A DNA stretch of 64,000 nucleotides from Heterohyrax brucei (GCA_028571685.1 CM053141.1:54124333-54188332); one strand, 5' to 3'; counted from the first letter of the stretch, positions 43,868 through 55,968 are shown. A program made the numbers and translations. The notes: generated by a model from the sequence alone, not told the origin.

Positions 43868-44981
43868 ATCATTGCTAATGTCAGATGGATCTTGGGCTCA
43901 AAGCAGAGAATACCAGAGAGAAGTTTACCTGTGTTTTACTGACCATGTGAAAGCATTCAACTGTGTGGATCATAACAAATTATGGATACCACTGCAAAAA
44001 TGGGAATTGCAGTTCACTTAATTGTGCACACGTGTACTTAGACCAAAAGACAGTCAGCTGAACATAAAAAGGGGATTCTACATGGTTTAAAATCAAGAAT
44101 AGTGTCTCAGGGTTGTATCTTTTCACCATACTTATTCAGTCTGTGTACTGAACAAATAATCCAATCATCTGGACTACATGAAATGTATGTCATCAGGCTT
44201 GGTGGGAGATTCATTAACAGCTGCAATATGCAGACGACACAGCCTTAATACTCTAAGGGAAGAGAACCTGAAGCACTTATGAAGATCAAAGACTACAGCC
44301 TTCAGTATACACTACATCTCAACATAAAAGAAACAAAAATCCTCACACCTGGACGCATAAGCAGCAGTATCACGATAAATGCAGAAGATGCTGAAGTTGT
44401 CAAGCATTTCAGTTTATCTAGATCTACAATCAACATCCTTGAAAAGAGCAATCAAGAAAGCAAATAATGTATTGCTTTGGGCTAATCTGCAAGAGACCCC
44501 TTTTAAGTGTTCAAATGGAAAGGTGTCACTTTGAGGACTAAGGTGAGACTAACCCAAGCCTTGGTACTTTCAATTGCTTATCTGCATGTAAAAGCTGCAC
44601 AATGAATAAGGACAATCAAAGAGAAACTGACACCTTTGAATCATGGTGTTGGCTAGTAGCATTAAACATACGGTGGACCGCCAGAATTAACAAATCTGTT
44701 TTGAAAGAAGTACAGCCATAGCACTGCTTAGATGGGAAGATGATGAGAATTTGTTCTCTGACCTTTGAACATGTTGTCAGTAGGGATCAGTCCCTAGAGA
44801 AGGACATCATACTTGGTAGAGGACTTCCCAAAACGAGGATGACCGTCTTTGAGATGGACTGACAGAGCGGCTCCAACTGTGGGCTTAAATTGACAACAAT
44901 CATGAGAATGACACAGGGCTAATTCATTCTGCTGTACGTAGGGTCACTGTGAATCTGATCAGATTCAATAGCACCACACAC
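43868..44981 (+). mobile_element. RTE/BovB-class LINE, RT core to 3' end
   Basis: About 1.1 kb: tgctaatgtcagatggatct, aagtttacctgtgttttact, gtctcagggttgtatctttt (RT motif), aatatgcagacgacacagcc (the YADD region, here altered), acatctcaacataaaagaaa and agtagggatcagtccctaga. A 62-codon frame at 44279-44467 is a remnant of the domain behind the RT. It ends in gatcagattcaatagcacca and runs into a (CA)n microsatellite. Confidence 0.9.
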
Positions 44982-45030
44982 ACACACACACACACACGCA
45001 CACACACGCATACACTTACACACACATACA
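44973..45030. repeat. (CA)n microsatellite at the RTE tail
   Basis: Starts exactly at the end of the RTE copy (gcaccacacacacaca) and continues for about 55 bp with cgca and taca interruptions. The tail of the LINE probably seeded it. Confidence 0.85.
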
Positions 45031-45299
45031 TTTTATGCATAGAGTTTTGAAGACCATACTGTTACATAGAAATCCAGTTTCTAGATGTTTAGTTATTTTA
45101 ATTGACGTCTTTTAAGCTCCCATTATGCTTTTCACTAGGCCACTTTGGAATGCTTTTTCATTGCTTCTACTTTGACACGTGTCAGAAATACTAGCTGACT
45201 ACACTAAAATTATTTCTAATCCTCTTCTTGACAGACTTCCCTTTATCAATTACTAAAGTGGTCAGATAGCGACATTCTCTGCCTGTCCTGTGGATAAAG

Positions 45300-45740
45300 T
45301 GGGCTACTTTACCAGTTCCTCCCAAAAGTTATAAGTATCATACAAAGTAGTTGGCAACATTTTTTCTACTGTGACTAAAGAAAAAAGATGGAGTAGGAAA
45401 CCACTCTTGTACTGCTCGACACTGTAGCCACTCTCCCAGTTTCCTGTGTTTCCTCCTGTTACTCTAAAGAAATGTGCTCCGAGTTGTGGCAACCACCCAG
45501 TAAACATGAAATGCAAAGCCTAAGGTGAACAGCTAAAGGATGGGGGAGAGAAGACAAAAAGATCCCAGGCTCCTGATGGTATCGTTGAGCTGCCGCACCC
45601 AACTTTGAACTTTCTGCATCTAATCTTCATAAGTAAAGAACAAATATTCCTATCATTTAAGCCACTGTTAGTCAAGTTTTCTTTTATTTGCACATTTTAC
45701 TGCTTATGCTTCCTTCTGAATTTCAGGACTTCTAGAGAAT
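45300..45740 (+). mobile_element. Possible MaLR-type LTR fragment
   Basis: Plus strand: aaaagatcccaggctcctga, tggtatcgttgagctgccgc and the end ttaagccactgttagtcaag, ttttcttttatttgcac. These match the general 3' part of old mammalian LTRs ('gttgagctgctgaacc', 'ttaagccactgttagt'). Limits are approximate. Confidence 0.45.
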
Positions 45741-45874
45741 GAGAAAGATTTTGCATGTAGTGTAGTAGTAGCTGGCATAACCAAGACCACAGAGAAGGGT
45801 ACTCAGGATGGCAGCACTTAACTGGATGGTATGGGAGGAATCTGCAGGCCAATATTCTAGAAAAGCATAAATTT

Positions 45875-45899
45875 GGATCCGACTCAACGTGGCCCTGGC
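45875..45899 (+). mobile_element. Ultra-short tail-only SINE/RTE insertion (probable)
   Basis: ggatccgactcaacgtggcc then ctggc: it matches the right half of the palindrome gagtcggatccgactc and a worn tail. No target duplication is evident, so this could be chance similarity. Confidence 0.45.
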
Positions 45900-47236
45900 A
45901 TGTGAGGTTTCATGGGAAATAAAATCCCAGGCTGAGGTTAGTATTCAGGAAATTTACTGAGATTTCCCTTAGGAGCAATACTGACAAGAAATTGAATGAA
46001 ACAGGATCGAACAAAGGGACAAGTTGCATCACAGTAGTTCTAACACAGGTCTCAGTGGATGTCAGGGGAAACTCTAGATCTGAGACTCCCTGTCAGTTGA
46101 TCACAGATGATACAAGGTGGCCAGGCTTTAATACCCCCATGTGGACCTCTTACTGGGTCTAGGCTGCTCTGAGGAGAGAGAGCATGAGCATGGGAAAATG
46201 GTTCATCTGAGAGTAATTCTCAGAGACACTCAGATAAAATCTAGTAACCACTAACATTTTCATCAGCTGGGAGAAAACACCCTCAGTCCTGAGAGAGGGA
46301 TTTGGGCAAGCCTCTATAAAGCTGTGTTAATGTGTACCTGCTGAATATCAACTCTGACCTTCCCCTGCTCTTTCTCAATTGCACGTAACATCATCTAACA
46401 TACTGTGCATCTTACGGATATACTTAGGAAACATGTCTCCTTGCTTTCCCCGTGTTTCAAAAAGGGAGAAGCAAAGGTTTATGTGCTTATGGAGTGCAAT
46501 TTCATAACTCAGTAGGGAGCGATCATTAAGCTTAAGGGAAATAAAGCCAAAAAGTGAGGAGAAGCCAATATAAAATTGTGCTACCAGGTGGGAACCCACC
46601 TGATTTCAAGCAAAATTAATTGCTCAATATGTAGAGAACATCTTCCAAAAGACCATGTAAACCGTTGCTTCTCAGATCCACACAGGCTGGGACAGAAGAG
46701 AGAAGAATTTCTCTGCTGATTTTCTTCTCTCATTGGTCTAAGGTTCACCCTAGAGAACTTTAGTTTCCCTGTATTCCAGAGTTGAGGATGTAAAACCATG
46801 TAGGATATATTGTTAACATCTCTGCACTGACTAAGGCTACGAATAGCAGTGGAATTCCTTCCAGACTAGCTGAGAAACTGAAAATATTTACACTATAATG
46901 TTGTCATGATTTGGGGGGCGGGGGGGATGTAATGTGCTCTCAAGTTGAGATCTGAGATGACAATCTGAAAAGAAATTAGAAACTGAGCTGTGTTTAAAGA
47001 GTAGCTAAAAGGATGTATGGACAAGTCCAGTAGGAATAAAGTAATTCAAGCTAAGCCTGCTGTAGGCCTGATGACACCAAGTCAGAAATGAGGTAAGAAA
47101 TTCCTCACAGAATAATTGTGCTGCCGTAGGCTCTTCTTCTGGTCTGAAAGAAAGAAATGAAATGAAATGAATCTAGAGTTCTGGAATCCTCTAAACCATC
47201 AAAGTCTTTATTCTGTTAAAGGTTTCTTTACCAGTG
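45900..47236. other. Intergenic DNA, no assigned repeat
   Basis: Contains a G-rich run ttggggggcgggggggatg (about 46911-46929) that could form a quadruplex. 45900-46360 may be an old repeat but I cannot assign it. Confidence 0.45.
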
Positions 47237-47242
47237 AATATC

Positions 47243-47366
47243 CGTATCTACGTCTACGTCTGTGTCTGTGTCCGTGTCCACGTCCATGTCCACGTCCATG
47301 CCTATGCCTTTGTCTATGCCTATGCCCATATACATATTCATATCTATACCTATACCTATATATATT
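47243..47366. repeat. Hexanucleotide repeat, drifting consensus
   Basis: Six-base units that shift gradually along the array: gtctac, gtgtct, gtgtcc, cacgtc, catgcc, tatgcc, tatacc. The frames on both strands (plus Cys/Pro/Leu-rich, minus Arg/His/Tyr-rich) are products of the hexamer and not genes. Confidence 0.9.
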
Positions 47367-47375
47367 AACACAGAG

Positions 47376-47469
47376 ACAAAAATCAAAATCCACTACTGTC
47401 AAGTCAGTTCTGACTCATAAGAACAATATACAGACATAGCACTTAACCACAATGCAACCAGGGTTTCCA
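47376..47469 (-). mobile_element. AfroSINE with internal deletion
   Basis: Minus strand: aaaatcaaaatccactactg, tcaagtcagttctgactcat, then directly cagacatagcacttaaccac and aatgcaaccagggtttcc. About 70 bp of the middle is missing. The hexamer array lies at its 3' (tail) side. Confidence 0.85.
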
Positions 47470-49067
47470 ATAGAGAGACAAAGTCACCAGAAAACATAAA
47501 ATATAACAATTCTGGAAACTTATTTCCATTCAAATCACAGATTAGAGGTAATTTCCTCTATCTAATTAAAATAAATAAATAAATCAGTAAGAACAATAAC
47601 ACAATAGAAATGGGTGCAATGGGTAAGAATACAGAGTTCACAATAAAGGAAATACAAGTCATACATCAAAAACAGAAAAGGCTTTAAAGTTTGATAATGT
47701 TTTCTGTTGGTGAGTCTTGGGGAAAGCAGCCACTGGCATCACTTCCGCTGTGAAATAAAGTCATATTTTGTATATAAAAGATAATTTGGCAATAGGTAAC
47801 AAAATTACATATGGTACTGCAGTTGAACCCAGGAATTCCACTGGTAGTGTTTTCCCAAATGGAAGCAAAAAAAAATTTAGTATCCGTAAATGTTAGCTTT
47901 GTTCAGTTTTGCTGTAGTTTCAAAAGATTAAAACTAAACTAATTTTCCATCAATAGGTTGGCATTTAAAAAAGCTGTAACAAAGCCATGTTATGGACTTC
48001 CATGTCCCCAGTAAAAAGTGTGGTATTATTTTTGTATGCTACACTTTAAAAGCTGCAAAATGCATTGCTGAGTTGGGGGAAAAAAAGAAAAAGAAAAATA
48101 TATAAATCTAAAAAAAATGTATTTTCCTGATATTCAAAGAGTTAGTTTCAAATATGATTTGAATTCTACCAAACAGATGCATCCACCCAGGATCTTGATT
48201 CAGACCTGATGAACATGGACATGGAAACACCCTTGTACGTGTTGAATATACTTTTTTACCTGGGCAGAGAAAGAGGCACAAGCTATGCATCCAGCTTGGG
48301 GTATGGATCCAGGAAGAGAATTTGTGAATGGGGTGTTCACAACCGTGGCTGAGGCCTCCGGCGTCTGGCTGCCAGAATCACAGTTTCCTGGCTGTGGTTC
48401 ACAGTATTTCTTCCATAGCTTCAGTTCTAGATGTGGAGTGGTTTAAAGAACATCCCTGGAATTTCAGCCTAGAACCTGTTTCCTCACACTTCCCCATAAT
48501 TCTATAAGCTATTAATACCTTTTAATAAGGACCTTTCTTCTGAATGTAGCTGACTAGATTGTATTGTCTGTAAATAGACATTCTGACATATACACTACAG
48601 TTATTGTTCGAACAATATTGTTTAAAAATGTGTACAAATGTATTTGTTTTTAAATACAGTATATCTCTTGAAGGGTATATAAGAAATAATAACATTGGTT
48701 AAGTCCAGGGAGGGAAAAGGACAGGGAGAGAAAGCAGAGTCTTCATTTTAAAAGAGATTCTTTAAATTTTGAACCATGTAAAAACATTACCTTATCAAAA
48801 ATAATCAATGTAAATTCTGCAAATATAGAATGGACATGAATATGTACTTAAACAAATCTATTTTTGAGGAACTAAAACAACAGGTATCTGTTGACTTCTT
48901 ACTACATGCTAGAAACAACTGCGACCTAGAGACAGAGGACAGGGAAGTTTCTGATTGTATGAAAATAGACATATTTGTAGAGAAGAGAATAGCACAGTAT
49001 AGTTACACAAGCACGGTTAGTGGCATTTTCATAAGAGACAGAAACTGTTACCATTGTATTAATTAAG
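47470..49067. other. Intergenic DNA, no recognised repeat
   Basis: AT-rich with A runs. A less AT-rich part at 48290-48480 is unassigned. A 78-codon frame at 48830-49066 has no recognised family. Confidence 0.5.
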
Positions 49068-49233
49068 GAAACACAGGTGGTGTAGTGGCTGAGTGCTACG
49101 GCTGCTGACCAGAAGGACGGCAGTTTGAATCTAACAAGCGCTCCTTGGTAACGCTATGGGGCAGTTAGTTCTACTCTGTCTGCAGGGTCTCTATGAGCTA
49201 GAATCAACTGGATGGCAGTGAGTTTGGTTTTCT
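49068..49233 (+). mobile_element. AfroSINE, full length
   Basis: ggaaacacaggtggtgtagt, ggctgctgaccagaaggacg, gcagtttgaatctaacaagc, ttctactctgtctgcagggt, ctctatgagctagaatcaac and a gagtttggttttc tail. Confidence 0.9.
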
Positions 49234-49332
49234 GGTGTTGTGTTAAGTTAAACTTTACTATTTGTCACTAAAATCTTAGGTATATTTAAAATATTACAGT
49301 TGTATGTATTTAATAAGCAGCATCTTGTTTAT

Positions 49333-49481
49333 TGGATCCCTAGTGGCTCAATGTTTAACAGCTTCACTCTTAACTAAAAGGGGTAGTTAAGATTTACCAG
49401 TTGATCCTCAAAAACCCTATGAGGCAGTTTTACTCTCTTGTACAGGGTCACTATAACTAAGAATTTACACAAGGGTAACAG
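49333..49481 (+). mobile_element. AfroSINE, strongly diverged
   Basis: ggatccctagtggctcaatg, ttcactcttaactaaaaggg, accctatgaggcagttttac, cttgtacagggtcactataa. It is in the same orientation as, and 100 bp beyond, the copy at 49068. Confidence 0.75.
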
Positions 49482-50437
49482 TTTTTATTTTTTACTTGCT
49501 TATTCAAAGGAGTAAGTAAAGCAGCCAACATTTTTAATGTGTAAACAAATGAGGTTTTGTATAGTCTTGGCCATCAAATATACAAAGAAATATTCTGGTG
49601 GATTTTGTTTCCTTTATCAAATGGTGACCAGTAAATGACTTCAAGGTCACAAAGTCATTTGCCAGTGAAATGATGGTCATAATTATAAACCTTTCATGTT
49701 TTCCAATCATTTATAAATGAGAGTGACCTGGTCCTTTTAAAAATTATAAATGTCCTTTTCAATTATTCAAAGGATCAAAGATAATCATGGAATACTCATT
49801 ACATCACTTGAAGATGGCACATTAAAAAAAAAAAAATACTCCCCATGTAGATGTTTTCTTTAAATTGACTAGTAAAAATGGAAAGTTTTGGAGTCATTTT
49901 ATGTATTCATTTATTTATTTTTACTTAGAGCCGGGAAATTGAGCAAACATCAAATTTCTCCTATAATATCATACATAGCTAGAAAAAAATAACATGGTAA
50001 TCTTCAAGTTCCAGAACCCAATATGGATAAATATGTTAAAAGTTCTCGTTATTGTTTAGTAGACCTTAGAATAGTCATGATTAACTTTTTCAAAAGTAGG
50101 ATTATTAAGTCATCATAAGCCTGGGCTTTGGAGTAAAACTTCTTGGGATGAGTGTCAGCAGGATCACATCGTTGTCCTGTGATTTTAAGTCAGTTACTCA
50201 ACATCTTAGTTTTTTCAAGTCTAACATGAGGCTGAGAATATTACCTAGCTCACAAGTTGTTGTTGTCTTATTTGAGCTACTGTTATTTTACATCTCTGTT
50301 ACTCCCAATCAAGAAAACCCTCATGAAAATAGACCTTTTAAAGTGAGACTTAAAGGGAACGGGATGGATCATCAAAAAATCTTTAGGAAAATTCTACCAT
50401 AGAAATTAGGGGGGACAAAAAGCTGATCAGGATATAT
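49482..50437. other. Intergenic DNA, nothing recognised
   Basis: AT-rich, no feature supported. Confidence 0.5.
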
Positions 50438-50991
50438 GAGTCTGACAATTTAGTCTGCAAACTTAATTGTTCTAAGTGCTACATACCTCCCTGCTGAGTA
50501 TCACTATGGTCAACCTTCAAAGAACTCCCTTTGAGACATTACATACTGCTGTCAGTGCCTAGTCTACCCTTCAAAGTCATTTTAGAACGCTTTCTGGAAT
50601 GACCATCAGAGTTGTCATCATATCACCCTTATGTCCTGAATGTCATCCAAATGTCTTTCTTTCAATATTTCCTTCATCTTCAGGTAAAAAAAAAAAAAAT
50701 GTTCATTGAGAGCCAGATCAGGTGAGTAGGGAGGGTGTTCAAATACAGTTATTTGCTTTCTGGCTGAAAACTCCCTCACAGACAACTATACAGTTACATC
50801 TGTGAACTTGTCACCATGCCACCGTGTGCAGTGGTCATTCCAGAAAGAGTTCCAAAATTGCTTGGAAGGGTGGACTAGGTGCTGGTGTTGGTACATCGCT
50901 TCCCAAGAGAAGTACTTCAAAGGTGACAGTAACTATTCAGCAGCGAGGTGTAGCACTTAAAACAAGTTTGTGAACTTAACTGTTAGACCTT
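50438..50991 (-). mobile_element. Mariner-derived palindromic MITE, uninterrupted copy
   Basis: About 554 bp. Left arm 50438-50605 starts gagtctgacaattt and right arm 50831-50991 ends aacttaactgttagacct; each arm is the reverse complement of the other apart from point changes. The loop (50606-50830) contains, on the minus strand, remains of the mariner transposase C-terminal region including the YSPDLAP segment (plus: gagccagatcaggtgagtag). It shares the arm-loop junctions with the copy at 35545, so it is a defined family. Confidence 0.85.
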
Positions 50992-51522
50992 GTAAATTCA
51001 AATCCTTTAATTAATCCAGTCACCTACATGCTTCATCCACAATTATGTCCACCCCAGACTTGATGTGCATACATTTGAGACCTTTTGTTACTGTTTCTTA
51101 TATTTGATTCTCATAACCAAGTTAATTTGAGTTTCTTTTTATAAATTCACACATCACTACAAACATGAGGAGGTAAACATTGTTAATTTGCTTGAGGGAA
51201 TCTGAGTATGTGGGTCAGTAGACCGTGCAAAAAATGATCAGCTGATTCTTCCACAGGAATGCCCCTTCACTACTTGAGATCCAATATGCCCTAATCTAAG
51301 CAGGTGACTTTCTCTGAACAAGGACTCCTTTTCCAGACTCCCCATCTCTATGTATATCATCACACTGGCTTCATCTCACCTGCACTTGAACTTCAGGTTT
51401 TCATAAAATAGGAGCTTAGTTTTATCCATAATAGCAATTAAAGGCAGGGAGGAAGTAAGATGCATTATACTAGTTACCCCTATCAAGATGACCGTAAAAT
51501 GTGGATCAGTATTTCTGACAAA
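50992..51522. other. Intergenic DNA, nothing recognised
   Basis: No repeat or gene recognised. Confidence 0.5.
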
Positions 51523-51728
51523 AGGAGCGATGGTGGCACAGTGTTTAAGTGCTCAGCTGCTAACTGAGAGGTTGGTGGTTCAAACCACACCAGCAGCTTC
51601 AGGGGTGAAAGACCTGGCAGTCTGCTTCGATAAATATTGCAGCCTTGGGAACCTTATGGGGCAGTCCTAGTCTGTCCTATAGACTCGCTCTGGGTTGGAA
51701 TCAACTCGTTGGCACACAACAGCAACGA
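51523..51728 (+). mobile_element. AfroSINE, long subfamily, full length
   Basis: aaaggagcgatggtggcaca, tcagctgctaactgagaggt, tggtggttcaaaccacacca, gaaagacctggcagtctgct, attgcagccttgggaacctt, gttggaatcaactcgttggc and an acacaacagcaac tail of the RTE type. Confidence 0.9.
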
Positions 51729-53317
51729 TATTCTTAATTATACCAATTGTTTTTCTCTGATTTCAAGCATCAAATTCTCATTAATTCCAAACATCCAAAT
51801 GTCTTTATACAATTCTAAATTATATGGAATAAAATGATGCCTAATCATATGAAAAAATTAAAGGATACTCAAGGAATACTAGAGTCTAATAATAACACTT
51901 GTTATTATGGGTTTTAGTTTATTCACTCCCAGGCAAACAGGAGCTAATCACTAAATTCTGAAAAGAATATCACTGTCATTTTCAATTAAATATGTATCCA
52001 TTATTTTGGACCCTGCAGTGTGTCTGTACAGCATTTTTTTTTCCTCTCAGTGTATGCACAATTCAGATATATTTTGTCTGATTCAGCCTTCTTACATGAG
52101 ACAATATTTCTTACTTAACTACTTGAAGACCATCTGGGGGTCTGAAACTTCATTATGATAAATTAGCAGAAGTGGCTCATGGCTTAGGTAAGGCAAACAT
52201 AAAAATCTATGTGTATGTATGTACATGTATAAATTCACACACATATGCACACATATACAGTATGACTGATAAGAGGCTAAATAAAATATTCCACTTCAAA
52301 CCACATCTCCTAGGAACACTCCTGGAACCTCATATTTCAGTCTTCATAACGGCGTCATGGTTCAGGAACTGATTATAAGGATATGATAATTCAGGAAATT
52401 AAGGAATACACAGCGGCTACTCTCAGCAGGCATTCCTTCCAACAGAACAACCGGCACAGCTGGGCTGCTAGGCCCAAGTGCAGGCACAGCACCAGACCCC
52501 ACTTCAAAATCACTCCTCGGCGTATCAGCAATTTCACATCTCAGTCTGAGAAAATAGTCTTAAAAAAACACTCTCTTCAGTGTATTGTTTCAATTTCTTG
52601 CTGGAATATGAAAGATTTTTACTAGCAATATACTGCATTATTTGATTTCATAATATTAATTAGACACTAAGCTGGGATTTTCAAGTAATTAATTTTAATT
52701 CAAGACAATCTGTCAGCAAGTTCATCATAAGACTTTATTAAATCAATTTTCCCTTTACTCCAAATTGAAATTATGAAAAATATTTTTTTACCAGTATCTG
52801 CAAAAAAACATTAGATGTTAGTTAGTGTCTGCCAGGTTATTTTTGGTTTTATTACCTTCAAAATAATTTAATCATTATCTTTATGTGCTATTCTTGAACT
52901 TTTAGACAAAAAAAAAATGTGTTAAGAACTAAACCAGTTAGATAAATATTAAGGCATGCTTAATTCAGAAATCTGTGATTTTAAGATCCTTTGGCTGATT
53001 ACAGATTTCATACAGTCATACTGTAGACTTCCAACTCCTCTTCATCAAACTCAGATAAGAACTACTGACAAGTTTCTGGGTGTTGTCTGTAAGTTTTGTG
53101 TGGTCACTACAATAAATTATTGAACTCAGCAGATAAAGAGAGACTGATGCAGAAGGAATGGATGGTGTTAAACCTGATAAAATACTATGGAGAGAAAAGG
53201 TATGTCTGAACTCTTCAAAGAAATCAGCCTCAGTTGAGTTGTTGATCTAGATTCTCCTTCCGTCTTGTAAAGTTACAGAAGGTTAGATGCCACTCGACAC
53301 TGCTTTAATAATGTCTG
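51729..53317. other. Repeat-poor intergenic DNA
   Basis: A block of higher GC at about 52405-52520 stands out (aacaaccggcacagctgggc) but is unassigned. An alternating TG/CA region lies at about 52190-52262. No gene is supported. Confidence 0.45.
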
Positions 53318-54548
53318 ATTAATATCATATGGAAGTAAATTTTTGCTGAAGATTATTCAAAAGCAACTGCAACAGTTCATTGACAGAGAACTACCAGTTT
53401 TTAATCAGGATTCAGAAGAGGATATAAAACTGGGCCTATCATTACTGATATCAAATGGCTCCTGGCTAAAAGGAGAGAATACCAGAGCAATGTCCAATTG
53501 TGTTTTACAGACTATACAAAAGTCTTTGACTGTGTGGATCATAACAAATTATGGAGAACATTGCATAAATGGAAATTTCTAGGACAATTAACTGTGTTCC
53601 TGAGGTATTTGTACATAGATCGGGAAGTAGTTGGTCTAACAGAATAAGAGGATACTGTGTGGTTTAAGGTGTATCAGGTGATCTCCTCTAACCTTACTAA
53701 TTCAATCTGTATGCTTAGCAAATAATCCAAGAAACTGACTATATGGACAAGACTCGGGCATCAGGATTGGAGCAAGACTCATCAACAACATGTGTTATGC
53801 AGATGACACATTCTGGCTTGCTGAAAGTGAAGAGGATTTGAAACACACACAAAGATCAAAGACTGTACCTCAACATCAAGAAATCAAAAATCCTTACAAC
53901 TGGACCAATAAGCAAGATCATGATGAACAGAGAAAAAAAATGAATTTATGTAGGATTTCATTTTATTTGGATCTATAATCAGTGCCTATGGAATCAACAG
54001 TCAGTAAATCAGATGATTCATTGAACTGGGCAAACCTGTTGCAACAGACCTCACTTGTTGGAAAGCAAAGATGTGATCTTGAAGACCAAGGTGCGTCTGA
54101 CCCTACACATGATGTTTTCAATTGCCTCACGTGCATGGGAAGGGTAGGCAATGACTAAGGAAGACCAAAGAAGAATTGATACCTTTGAATTATGATGTCG
54201 GCAAACAATATTAAATATACCACAGACCTCCAGAAGAACCAACAAATTTGTCTTGGAAGAAGTACATCCAAAATGTTCCTTAGAAGCAAGAACGATGAGG
54301 TGATGTCTCACATAGTTTGGACACGTTACCAGGAGGGATTAATCCCTGGAGAGGGACATCATGCTTGGTAAAGTAGAGAGGCAGTGAAAAAGAGAAAGAG
54401 ACTCAATGAGACGGACAGACACAGTGGCTTCCACATGGGCTTATGCGTAACAGTGCTTGTGAGGACGGTACGGGATTGGGTAGTGTTTTCTTCTGTTAGA
54501 CACAGGGCCACTAAAAGTTGGAACCAACTTGACCCGAACAACAACAAT
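53318..54548 (+). mobile_element. RTE/BovB-class LINE, RT domain to 3' end
   Basis: About 1.2 kb. The frame at 53343-53582 is the start of the RT palm in pieces (MLKIIQKQLQQFIDRELPVF), and the frame at 53790-53978 still reads MCYADDTFWLAESEEDLKH, with the catalytic YADD of motif C intact. The rest of the 3' region follows (tttgaattatgatgtcggca, tggacacgttaccaggaggg) to a gacccgaacaacaacaa tail. Stops separate the blocks. Confidence 0.9.
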
Positions 54549-54765
54549 GAAGATTTTATAGTATACAGTAAGAAGCCAAATTGACTTTACTTCTAGTGCT
54601 TCATGGGTAAATACATGCAGTTTTTTAACTCTTGGTCTCTTAAAGTTTATAAAGCTGCTGCCATTCCTATAGGCACTTTGAGACAGTAAACTCCAGAGTA
54701 GTTTTTTTTTTTTTTTTCCTCTGTTACTACTCAGATTTAACCCTGTTGAAGTAGAGACATTGTTA

Positions 54766-54905
54766 GTTGCCTTCCAATTGGTTTGGACACAGGGAAACCA
54801 CATATGTGCGGAGTACAGCTACTCCAGAGAGTTTACAAGGCCATAACTTTTTTGGAAGCAGAGCTCCAGGACTGTATTCAAAGATATCATTTGGTGGTTT
54901 TGAGC
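54766..54905 (-). mobile_element. AfroSINE-related SINE, second subfamily
   Basis: ccacatatgtgcggagtaca, gagagtttacaaggccataa, cttttttggaagcagagctc: minus strand, subfamily with the 'ttcggaagtagatcgccagg' middle, as at 24228. Worn. It lies beside the RTE copy at 54924. Confidence 0.6.
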
Positions 54906-54923
54906 CAAAAAACATACTCCAAG

Positions 54924-55968
54924 TGTTGTTATTGTTAGGTGCCGGTGAGTAGGTTCCAACTCATAATGACACTGTGTACAACAGAACAAAACCTTGCCCA
55001 GCCTTGCACCATGCCCACAATTGTTTTTATGTTTCAGCCCAGTGTTTCAATCACTGTGTCAGTCCATCTCATTCAGGGCCTTCCTCTTCCTCTGACCCTC
55101 CTCTCTACCAAGGCTGGTGTTCCTCTCTAGGGACTGATCCCTCCTGACGACATGTCCAAACTATGTAAGATGTAGTCTCACCATCTTTGCTTTCAAGGTG
55201 CACTCTGGCTGTAATTTTTCTAGAACAGATCTGTTTGTTCTTTTGGCAGTCCGTGGTATGTTCAATGTTCTTCTCCAACACATTTCAAATGAATCAGTAC
55301 TTCTGTCTTCCTTATTCATTGTCCAACTTTCACACTCATATGATGCAATTGAAAATATCATGGCTTGGGTCAGACGCACCTTAGTTTTCAAAGGTGACAG
55401 CTGTCACTGGACAAGGAGAGCAGTAGGAGCTGCACATATGCGGACATACAAATTTAAAGTGGATGGTACATTTTCACTCAATCACAATAAATAAATTTAA
55501 AAATAAAAAAGAGAGATCTTTTGTAGCAGATTTGCCGAATGCAATGTGCCTTTTGCTTTATTGACTGTTGCTTCCATGGGCATTGATGGTGGAACCAACT
55601 AAAATGAAGTCCTTGACAACTTCCATCCTTTCTCCCTTTATCAAGATGCTGCTTACTGGCCCAGTTGTGAAGATTTTTGTTTTCCTGATGTTGAGGTGTA
55701 ATCCACACTGAAGACTGTGGTCTTTGATCTTCATCAGTAAGTGGTTCAAAGCCTCTTCACTTCCAGCAAGCAGGGTTATGTCATCTGCATAAAGTGGGTT
55801 GTGTCCTCCTCTGATCCTGGTGCTTCATTCTTCATATGATACAGTTTCTCAGATTTGATTGGCATACAGACTGAAACAATATGGCAGAAGGATACATCCC
55901 TGACCCACACCTTTCCTAACTTTAAATCATGTAGTATGCCCTTGTTCTGTTTGCATGACTGCCTCTAA
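54924..55968 (-). mobile_element. RTE/BovB-class LINE, 3' third, split by an L1 end
   Basis: Begins with gttgttattgttaggtgccgg and ggttccaactcataatgaca (tail and hairpin). The minus frame at 55161-55391 is the C-terminal segment, and the one at 55558-55749 is the region behind the RT (LHLNIRKTKIFTTGPVSS). An L1 3' end interrupts at 55395-55511. It ends near 55968 in the RT core. A second, longer RTE in the same orientation starts 62 bp later. Confidence 0.9.
55395..55511 (+). mobile_element. L1 3' end (117 bp) inside an RTE copy
   Basis: gctgtcactggacaaggaga, gcagtaggagctgcacatat, aaatttaaagtggatggtac and cactcaatcacaataaataa plus an A-rich tail. It matches 36020-36125 closely. The RTE lacks about 25 bp at the join and no target duplication is visible, so a small deletion accompanied or followed the insertion. 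Confidence 0.85.

Noticed and set aside
47167..47439. Frames on both strands of 64-90 codons rich in Cys/Pro/Leu or Arg/His/Tyr
   Set aside because: They are direct translations of a hexanucleotide array.
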